Positions 1 to 5,600 of a DNA stretch of 6,688 bases are shown piece by piece. This stretch comes from an uncultured Bacteroidales bacterium (GTDB lineage Bacteria > Bacteroidota > Bacteroidia > Bacteroidales > UBA3663). The position numbers and the translations under genes were made by a program. Location of the stretch: positions 1-6,688 of the forward strand of contig CAJOOX010000158.1 of NCBI GenBank assembly GCA_905236195.1. Direction: 5' to 3'. The first letter of the stretch is position 1, and every line of letters begins with the position of its first letter. The notes below the pieces were generated by a model that worked only from the letters and a program-made list of their open reading frames with translations, did no database searches and was not told the DNA's origin.

Positions 1-618
1 GTCGCGCACTGTAGGAGTCACATCCGATTCCACAAATCCTTCGCTCTGTGCCTGACGGAGGATGTTGCGGAGCAGCTTGCTAATGCCGGAGAGCGTCTGG
101 TCCATCTCGTGGCGGATGCGCAGCAGTTCGGCCGACGCGTTGTCGCGTATCTCGCCCTGTTCATTGAGGATGCCGTTGATGCGGTTAAGCAGGGGCGGGA
201 GGAGCGACGAGAAGGGTACCTGATCACGGGCCATTCGGGTGAGAAGCGGATAAGGCGGATTTCCGGAGATTTCCTCATCGTCGGGCACAAAGTATTTGAC
301 CAGCACACTGATGGCCGAGAGCGAACGGCGCAGGTCGAAGAGTTCCTCGGGATTGAGGTAAGTGCCCGCCAACCGGATGCGGGCGAAGGCATCGGTGAGG
401 TCGCAGAAACCATCGGTCGGCATGGGACGCTTGGTGTCCTCCAGTACCCGGAGCATCTCGCTCAAGAGGCTGAAGTCGCGTGAGAGCTGCTGTCGGTCGG
501 ACGAAAACGACATCTCATCGACATGACGTGCGCCCAGCCCGCAGAGCGTGGCTGAGCGTACGAGGGAACGTATTTTGGAAAAACCTAATTTTTCTTCGTA
601 ATTATCGGGAAATATCAT
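1..618 (-). CDS. mutS2: Endonuclease MutS2, N-terminal part (runs off the left edge)
   Basis: The frame stays open for 206 codons from the ATG at 618 to base 1 with no stop, so the 3' part lies outside the window. The product opens with MIFPDNYEEKLGF and carries GTYLNPEELFDLRRSL around residues 85-100 and SEGFVESDVTPTVRD at 192-206; all three are recognisable MutS2 N-terminal signatures. Residues about 147-195 are charged and helical, as expected for the lever/coiled-coil part before the ATPase. The family is usually about 780-850 residues, so the Walker A/B ATPase and the C-terminal Smr domain are not visible and cannot be checked. Known MutS2 proteins are cytoplasmic homodimeric ATPases, linked to suppression of recombination and, in Bacillus, to rescue of collided ribosomes; they do not do classical mismatch repair. 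The ATG lies 2 bases after the stop of the upstream YciO-like gene, implying translational coupling. The start is supported by the family's usual N-terminus. Identity is near certain; the role in this organism is inferred. Confidence 0.93.
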   Translation of the reverse strand, partial: MIFPDNYEEKLGFSKIRSLVRSATLCGLGARHVDEMSFSSDRQQLSRDFSLLSEMLRVLEDTKRPMPTDGFCDLTDAFARIRLAGTYLNPEELFDLRRSLSAISVLVKYFVPDDEEISGNPPYPLLTRMARDQVPFSSLLPPLLNRINGILNEQGEIRDNASAELLRIRHEMDQTLSGISKLLRNILRQAQSEGFVESDVTPTVRD

Positions 619-620
619 TG

Positions 621-1238
621 TCAGTATTCTAATTCACCCACACCCTGACGCAGGATTTCCACTCCTTGGGTGAGATCTACAACTGTGGAAGGCAGTTCCT
701 CGCCGATGCCTCCGTTGATGAGGATGTCGGCCTGGTTTTCGAAAGCTTCGGCGATAAGGTCCGGGTCGGTCATATAGTCCAGTTCGTCCTCGTCGCGTTC
801 GTATTTGAGTGAAGCCGTCAGCAGGGGCTGACCCAGTTCTTCGAGCAAGGCATGGAGGATGGGCTGGTCGGGAATGCGGATGCCGAGGGTCTTGCGCGAA
901 CGGAAGACCTTGGGCAGTTTGAGTCCGGCCTCCAGAATGAAGGTAAAGGGACCGGGCAGGTTCTTGCGCATCAGCTTGAACTGCTCGTTGTTGAAACGCG
1001 TGTACTCATCGACCTGGGAAATGTCACGGCAAATGATGGAGAGCGGTTTCTTCTCTTCCTTCTCGGCACTGCGGTAGCGGTAGATGCGTTCCACCGCCTT
1101 CTGGTTGAGGGCATCGCATCCGATGGCATAGACTGAGTCGGTGGGATAGATGATTACCTCACCGTCGTGGATGCGCCGTGCGATTTTCTCGATGAGTCGC
1201 AGGTCGGGATTGTTGTTATAAAGGGTGAAAATGTCCAT
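621..1238 (-). CDS. yciO: YrdC/Sua5-fold protein, YciO-like (annotated class: threonylcarbamoyl-AMP synthase)
   Basis: A 205-residue single-domain cytoplasmic protein of the length usual for YciO/TsaC. Visible motifs: YPTDSVYAIGCDA from residue 31, KKPLSIIC at 63-70, PGPFTFIL at 95-102, LGIRIP at 118-123 and PSTVVDLT at 183-190. The family makes L-threonylcarbamoyl-AMP from threonine, bicarbonate and ATP for the t6A modification of tRNAs that read ANN codons. The KxR...SxN tetrad of TsaC/Sua5 is altered: the first pair reads R54-Y-R56 and the second S143-L-K145, so Lys becomes Arg and Asn becomes Lys. E. coli YciO, as I recall it, has a similar RxR and also lacks the Asn, and the overall pattern (TLYNNNP-like start, GEVIIYPTDS, SLxY after the Ser) resembles YciO. 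Sua5's extra C-terminal domain is absent. The gene starts 3 bases after the DUF4861 stop and ends 2 bases before mutS2. Fold assignment is firm; whether it is the cell's t6A enzyme or a paralogue with another job cannot be told here. Confidence 0.9.
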   Translation of the reverse strand: MDIFTLYNNNPDLRLIEKIARRIHDGEVIIYPTDSVYAIGCDALNQKAVERIYRYRSAEKEEKKPLSIICRDISQVDEYTRFNNEQFKLMRKNLPGPFTFILEAGLKLPKVFRSRKTLGIRIPDQPILHALLEELGQPLLTASLKYERDEDELDYMTDPDLIAEAFENQADILINGGIGEELPSTVVDLTQGVEILRQGVGELEY

Positions 1239-1241
1239 CGG

Positions 1242-2591
1242 TTATTTCTGGATCACGCGGACGGGTTGCAGGTCGCGCCAGGATGCCACATAATCGTACC
1301 ACGCCTGGTCGTTTTTCCAGCGGGCAAAGGTCTCCTTGTCTGGCGCGCAGAACGAGATGCGGTAGCGGATGGCGTTGTCGCGGTCGGTCTGTACTCCGTT
1401 GAGCACCTGGTTGTTGTCGATGTAGCAGTTGGAAACATAGTGTTCGGGCACCGCACAGGCCACCCCCGCACGCTGGGGAACGGGATAGAGTTCGTGGTTG
1501 TTGTCGGCCCAGTCCATACCGAACGAGGCGCAGGTTCCGCGGTTGTCCTTCCAATAGGAAGGCTTGAGGGTGAGGGCAGGATCGTCGGGATGGAGCGAAC
1601 CCACACGGATGACACCCGTCACGAATTCGACGCCTTTGGTGTCGCCCTCAAACTGCTGGATGACTTCGCACTCGCGGTTGCCGGCATAGAGGATATAGCG
1701 GCTCTTGAGGTTGAGCGTCTTTCCCTTATACTGCCAGCCTTCCACATTCATATCGACCACCGTGCGGACGGGTCCTTTGGCCACAATGTGGGCCTGACGC
1801 CAGGCGAAGGGATCAATCATCACCATCTTGGAGAGCGGTTTGCCCTTGGCATCCTTCTTGGATGTATCGACGCTGTTGTCCCAGCCGCGCAGGGTGCCTA
1901 TTGAGATGGTCTGTCCCACGAGGATGATGTCATCGCCGAAATTGCGTTCGGCCAGCGCTTTGTTCTCGGCGCTGTACCAAAGGCCGTCGGCCAGTTCGAG
2001 CTGACGGACCTTCTTGCCGTAGAGGTCGGTCGATTGTTTCTTGTCGAAATAGATGCGGTAGGCCACCTGGTCGCTTTCGAAAGCGGGGCCGTGATGATGC
2101 ATGGCCGAGTACATGTTATCCACACGCTCCGACACCGTGTCAGTGGGGATGTGCTGCTTGGGATTGTGGCTCTTGTCTTTGTCCTTGAACCACATCTGGG
2201 CGTGCACACGGGCAGGATAGCGGTCGGCAGAAGCCTCCTCGGTGGAGAAGACAATCGAGGCTGTCTTGGAAGCCTTCTTCTTGAGGTCGATCACAAAAGC
2301 GAGTTCGTCCTTGATGCCGTCGCCGTTGAGGTCGTCCATCTGGGAGGGCACTTCCTTGCCGTCCACCGTAACGGTCGCGCTCTTGTAAATATTGTTGGCC
2401 GGAAGCTGGATGCAGACAGCTGCATCGTTAACCTTAGCACTGTTGGGATTGGAGATTTCGACCGTGAGTTCCGAACTGCCCAAACGGTTGATTTTGAGTT
2501 GGGCATTGGTGGCCACATTTGCCATCTCGGGCATCTGGGCCATAGCTGAGCCGCCGACGAGGGCAGCCAGAAGGATAAAGAATTTACGCAT
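1242..2591 (-). CDS. Secreted DUF4861 family protein
   Basis: A 449-residue protein with a typical signal peptide: MRKFF, a hydrophobic stretch to residue 17, and an AMA-Q cleavage site after A18. No lipobox Cys follows, so it is probably released into the periplasm. The body matches my recollection of DUF4861 (PF16153), including an MHHHGPAFE segment at 164-172 followed by AYRIYFD at 177-183, a family hallmark. Residues 87-96 read DLNGDGIKDE, a DxNxDGxxDE pattern like a calcium-binding loop. Cysteines at 60, 308, 354, 379, 389 and 415 could pair after export. The reaction is not established to my knowledge. Genes of this family often sit with GH28, GH105 and polysaccharide lyases in uronic-acid or pectin utilisation clusters, so a role in that chemistry is inferred from context. 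It begins 5 bases after the GH28 stop, and the two are surely co-expressed. The C-terminus is tryptophan- and aspartate-rich (WKNDQAWYDYVASW, 425-438) and looks complete. Family confidence is good; function is unknown. Confidence 0.82.
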   Translation of the reverse strand: MRKFFILLAALVGGSAMAQMPEMANVATNAQLKINRLGSSELTVEISNPNSAKVNDAAVCIQLPANNIYKSATVTVDGKEVPSQMDDLNGDGIKDELAFVIDLKKKASKTASIVFSTEEASADRYPARVHAQMWFKDKDKSHNPKQHIPTDTVSERVDNMYSAMHHHGPAFESDQVAYRIYFDKKQSTDLYGKKVRQLELADGLWYSAENKALAERNFGDDIILVGQTISIGTLRGWDNSVDTSKKDAKGKPLSKMVMIDPFAWRQAHIVAKGPVRTVVDMNVEGWQYKGKTLNLKSRYILYAGNRECEVIQQFEGDTKGVEFVTGVIRVGSLHPDDPALTLKPSYWKDNRGTCASFGMDWADNNHELYPVPQRAGVACAVPEHYVSNCYIDNNQVLNGVQTDRDNAIRYRISFCAPDKETFARWKNDQAWYDYVASWRDLQPVRVIQK

Positions 2592-2596
2592 GGGAA

Positions 2597-4171
2597 TCAG
2601 TTGTTAGCAATGAGATCTGTCTGGAGATTGGTGACTGCCTGGGTGGCGATGGGTTCGCCCTGAGCAACATGGAGCGTCACGTTATTGATGGAAACGCTGT
2701 CGCAGAGGTTGAGCATGATGCCGTAGCGCGAGGTGATTACCGCATTGGAGACAGAGATATTGGAAATGGGACGTTCGGCAATACCGTTGAAATACATCGC
2801 ACGGTAGGAACCGCAACTTACGATATTCTCGATATGGATGTCCTTGAAGGTCGGGGTTCCCTCGTTGACAGGCTGGGCTACCGTATCGACTTTCTCGAGA
2901 CCGGCATCCATCACCTCGCGGGCGGAAAGTCCCTGATAGTGGAGGTCGAAGAGAATGGGGTCGGTCACGATATCCTTCATCGTGATGTTGGAGATGTGGA
3001 TGTTCTCGACCACACCGCCGCGACCGCGTTTCGACTTGAAGCGGAGACCTACTTCGGTACCGATGAAGGTGCAGTCGGTGACGTAGATGTTCTCGACACC
3101 GCCGCTCATCTCAGAACCTACGACAAAGCCGCCGTGGGCAAGTTCAACCGTACAGCCGCGCACCACCACGTTGCGGGTGGGCACGCCGCGCTTGCGTCCG
3201 GCTTCATCCTTGCCCGACTTGATGCAGATGCCGTCGTCGCCTACGCTGAATCTGGAATTGAGAATCAGCACGTTCTCGCAGCTTTCCACATCGAGACCGT
3301 CGCCGTTCTGGGCATAATCGGGATTGAAGACGTCGATGCCGTCGATGATAAGGTTTTTGCAGAGCAGGGGATGGATGTTCCAGGCCGGAGAGTTCTGGAA
3401 ACGCACACCCTTGAGGAGAATGTTGGCCGAATTGCGGAGTGAGATCATCACGGGACGCAGGAAGACCTTGTATTCTTCCCACTGTTCGTCGGTCAGTTCC
3501 TCGCGGATGACGTTGAGGTCGGCTTTCGACAAAGCCTCACGTACTATCTCGGAGGGATACCAGACGGAGGAATCTCGGTTGCAGCAACCGCCTTTGGCCA
3601 GCAGGTCGCGCCAGAAGAAGGGAGTCACCTTCTCACGCTTGACCCAACGCCAGGCATCGCCCGAGCCGTCGATGGTGCCCGCACCAGTGATGGCAATATT
3701 GTTCACACTGTCGGCATTGATGGGAGAGGCACAACGTTTGGTGAGCAGTCCTTCAAACCATGTGTTGATGATGGGATAGACATGATAGTCGGGATTGAAG
3801 ACCAGCACGGCGCCTTCTTCCAGATGCAGGTCCATGTTGTTCTGCATGTAGATGGGACCGGTCATCCAAACACCGCGGGGTACTATGAGATGTCCGCCGC
3901 CCAGAGCCGACATTTCCTTGAGGCCGGTGTTGATGGCTTCAGAACAGTCGGTGTGGCCGTCGCCTATAGCGCCGAAGTCGGTGATGGGACGTTTATAGTT
4001 GCCTATGGTGGGACTCAGGAGGTGGTCCATCTCGAAGGGAACATTCTGTGAGTAGCCGCTGTAGTTCTCGCCGCTTACGGAAATTTCCTGCTTCGCGGGA
4101 CTTGAGGCATTTTGACAGGCGGAAAGCATCAGCAGCGATGCTCCGCAGAGAAGGATAGTTTTCAGGTTCAT
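2597..4171 (-). CDS. GH28 polygalacturonase-type lipoprotein
   Basis: A 524-residue protein starting with a lipoprotein signal: a hydrophobic core at residues 5-16 and lipobox L16-S-A-C19, so it should be lipid-anchored at Cys19. RPITDFGAIGDGHTD at 61-75 is the usual entry strand motif of pectinase beta-helices. The GH28 catalytic signatures follow in order: NGDGLDV at 289-295 (NxD equivalent, D291), GDDGICIKSG at 311-320 (D312, D313), AHGGFVVGSE at 345-354 (GHG-type His346) and RFKSKRG at 377-383 (RIK equivalent). The expected three acids, His and Arg/Lys are therefore all present, predicting an active inverting hydrolase of alpha-1,4-galacturonosyl or rhamnogalacturonan-type linkages. Residues about 174-240 hold a charged insertion with Trp-rich patches and an adjacent C196-C197 pair, as in several Bacteroidetes exo-acting members. 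Repeated N-I-x-I/V-x-x strands mark the helix coils. It starts 30 bases after the aminopeptidase stop and precedes DUF4861 by 5 bases. The exact substrate and exo/endo mode cannot be read from sequence alone. Confidence 0.92.
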   Translation of the reverse strand: MNLKTILLCGASLLMLSACQNASSPAKQEISVSGENYSGYSQNVPFEMDHLLSPTIGNYKRPITDFGAIGDGHTDCSEAINTGLKEMSALGGGHLIVPRGVWMTGPIYMQNNMDLHLEEGAVLVFNPDYHVYPIINTWFEGLLTKRCASPINADSVNNIAITGAGTIDGSGDAWRWVKREKVTPFFWRDLLAKGGCCNRDSSVWYPSEIVREALSKADLNVIREELTDEQWEEYKVFLRPVMISLRNSANILLKGVRFQNSPAWNIHPLLCKNLIIDGIDVFNPDYAQNGDGLDVESCENVLILNSRFSVGDDGICIKSGKDEAGRKRGVPTRNVVVRGCTVELAHGGFVVGSEMSGGVENIYVTDCTFIGTEVGLRFKSKRGRGGVVENIHISNITMKDIVTDPILFDLHYQGLSAREVMDAGLEKVDTVAQPVNEGTPTFKDIHIENIVSCGSYRAMYFNGIAERPISNISVSNAVITSRYGIMLNLCDSVSINNVTLHVAQGEPIATQAVTNLQTDLIANN

Positions 4172-4201
4172 AAAAAATATGTTATTGATTGTAGATGGAT
4201 T
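4172..4201 (-). promoter_or_regulatory. AT-rich leader before the GH28 gene
   Basis: This 30-base gap is the widest in the window and is clearly AT-rich against GC-rich coding sequence, ending in a run of six T before the ATG on the minus strand. It holds no purine-rich Shine-Dalgarno. An AT-rich unstructured leader is usual for Bacteroidales starts. I looked for the Bacteroidales promoter pair (TTTG at about -33, TAnnTTTG at about -7) in it and just upstream and found no good match. It could still house a weak internal promoter; it is listed mainly as the leader that sets the GH28 start. Confidence 0.3.
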
Positions 4202-5587
4202 TCAGCATTCGAATTTGCCGGCTTTGGCGGCCAGTAGCTGGTCGGCATCGACGGGTTTGGCTTTGCCCAGATGACGGTGACCGTCGGGTGTGATGAGCCA
4301 GTTTTCCTCGTTGCGCATTCCTCCAAAATCCTTCCAGGCATCGAGGCGTTCGTAGCAGATGAAGTCGGTGAACTTGCCGGCTGCACGCCACTGGTCGATG
4401 AGTTCGGGGATGAAGTAGATGCCGGGTTCGACGGTGAACACAAAACCGGGTTCGAGTTTGCGGGCCAGACGCAACGATTTGAAACCGAAACGCGGGTCTT
4501 TCTGAGCGCCGCGCGGATAACCTACATGCACCTCGCCGTAATTTTCCATATCGTGTACATCGAGACCCATCATGTGACCCAGTCCGTGAGGCATAAAGAG
4601 GGCTACGGCTCCCGCTTCGGCGGCTTCCGTCGGATTGCCCTTCATGAGCCCTAATTGTTGGAGACCCTCTGCTATCGTAGTCCAGGCCTTTACGTGACAC
4701 TCGCGGTAGGTGATGCCGGGTTTCAGCATGTTGTGAGCTGTGTGGTAGGTGTTCATCAGCACTTCATAGACCTCGCGCTGGCGGCTGGTGAAGTCTGAGC
4801 CGACTGGCATCGTGGTCGTCAGATCTCCGGCATAATGCATGTCGGTCTCGGCTCCGGCGTCGAGCAACAGCATGTCGCCCTCGCGGAGGGTGTGGATGTA
4901 GCCATGATTGTGGAGCGTTTCGCCGTGAGTGGTGCAGATGGCTGGGAAAGAATAGTAGTAGCCCTCTCTCAGACAGACTTCCATTACTGCGGCCATGATT
5001 TCTTTCTCAGTGCGGCCGGGTTGAGCCAACTCAAGGGCTTTGAGATGCATATCGACCGAGATGCCGATGGCTTTCTCGATTTCGGCAATTTCCTCGGGAC
5101 CCTTGTGATTGCGCATATCTACGAGGGCATTGATGAGGTCCAGCGAAGGTTGGGCGTTCTTACCCAGGAGTTCGTCGAAGAGCAACTGACGGTCGCCGCG
5201 GTAGGGAGGAACGAAGTGAACCTTCTGCTTGTCTGCTTTGGCGTTCTCAATATGCTTAAAGAGCAGAGCTGACGGCAGTGTCTCGGTCACACCGGCGTCG
5301 GCAGCCCTTTCTGCAAGCGTCGGCATAGGACCCGTCCACACGATATCGTCGAGGGTGAGTTCGTCGCCGAAGATAACGGTGCGGTTGTTGTCGCAGTCGA
5401 TGACGGCGGCCAGACCGGGCATATCCAGTCCGAAGAGATACAGAAATGTGGAATCCTGCCTGAATTTGTATTCGTTGTCGGCATAGTTGAAGCCTACGTT
5501 CCCGTTGCCCAGAAAGAGCAGGAGCCCGTGACTCATTGTCTGCTGCAGGGCTTTGCGCCTTGCGATATATATTTCCTTATTGTACAT
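4202..5587 (-). CDS. pepP: Aminopeptidase P family metallopeptidase (M24B)
   Basis: Cytoplasmic dimetal enzyme expected to remove the N-terminal residue from peptides with proline in second position. The product is 461 residues from the chosen start. Residues about 3-130 form the AMP_N (creatinase-N-like) domain, with FRQDSTFLYLFGLD at 42-55; residues about 165-445 form the pita-bread catalytic domain. The metal ligands are all visible: D243 (LLLDAGAE), D255 (YAGDLTTT), H338 (HGLGHMMGLDVHD), E387 (TVEPGIYF) and E427 (GMRNEENW); H226 and H345 match the substrate and catalytic histidines. The DVHD signature favours aminopeptidase P over other M24 members, though a prolidase-like preference is possible. 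There is no signal peptide. An ATG 24 bases upstream (5611) is in frame and would overlap the preceding gene by 11 bases. I chose 5587 because MYNKEIYIARRKAL aligns with usual family N-termini and follows an AT-rich leader. The neighbouring genes do not suggest a specialised substrate. Confidence 0.92.
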   Translation of the reverse strand: MYNKEIYIARRKALQQTMSHGLLLFLGNGNVGFNYADNEYKFRQDSTFLYLFGLDMPGLAAVIDCDNNRTVIFGDELTLDDIVWTGPMPTLAERAADAGVTETLPSALLFKHIENAKADKQKVHFVPPYRGDRQLLFDELLGKNAQPSLDLINALVDMRNHKGPEEIAEIEKAIGISVDMHLKALELAQPGRTEKEIMAAVMEVCLREGYYYSFPAICTTHGETLHNHGYIHTLREGDMLLLDAGAETDMHYAGDLTTTMPVGSDFTSRQREVYEVLMNTYHTAHNMLKPGITYRECHVKAWTTIAEGLQQLGLMKGNPTEAAEAGAVALFMPHGLGHMMGLDVHDMENYGEVHVGYPRGAQKDPRFGFKSLRLARKLEPGFVFTVEPGIYFIPELIDQWRAAGKFTDFICYERLDAWKDFGGMRNEENWLITPDGHRHLGKAKPVDADQLLAAKAGKFEC

Positions 5588-5600
5588 ATCTTTAATTAAT
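5588..5600 (-). promoter_or_regulatory. AT-rich leader that decides the aminopeptidase start
   Basis: Thirteen bases separate the stop of the beta-helix gene (TAA at 5603-5601) from the ATG at 5587. On the minus strand they read ATTAATTAAAGAT. The A-rich stretch just before the ATG suits Bacteroidales initiation, which rarely uses a Shine-Dalgarno. The alternative ATG at 5611 sits inside the GC-richer end of the upstream gene. This is the main sequence support, with the family N-terminus, for starting at 5587. Confidence 0.35.

Noticed and set aside
18..413. Minus-strand 131-codon frame at the left edge
   Set aside because: It is an out-of-frame shadow of mutS2; the open mutS2 frame from 618 to 1 gives a clean family match, while this one is Arg/Ser/Pro/Thr-rich with no motif.
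619..620. Possible terminators at gene junctions
   Set aside because: No junction (2, 3, 5, 30 or 13 bases) has a GC-rich hairpin followed by a T run; the T run before the GH28 ATG has no stem in front of it.
1167..1904. Plus-strand open frame of 245 codons
   Set aside because: It lies wholly antisense to the well-supported DUF4861 and YciO-like genes; its Val/Gly/Asp/His-rich composition is typical of the mirror frame of GC-rich coding sequence, and no family is recognisable.
2034..2549. Plus-strand open frame of 171 codons
   Set aside because: Antisense shadow of the DUF4861 gene with no recognisable motif or plausible start context.
2669..3442. Plus-strand open frame of 257 codons
   Set aside because: Antisense to the GH28 gene, which has all catalytic motifs; the mirror frame has low-complexity Val/Asp/His/Ala composition and no recognisable domain.
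4182..4700. Minus-strand 172-codon frame overlapping the aminopeptidase
   Set aside because: It is the Arg/Ser-rich alternative frame of the aminopeptidase C-terminus, whose own frame carries the metal ligands.
5592..5599. Eight-base palindrome TTAATTAA in the leader before the aminopeptidase gene
   Set aside because: Too short to be an operator on its own and expected by chance in an AT-rich leader; no second copy was seen at other junctions.
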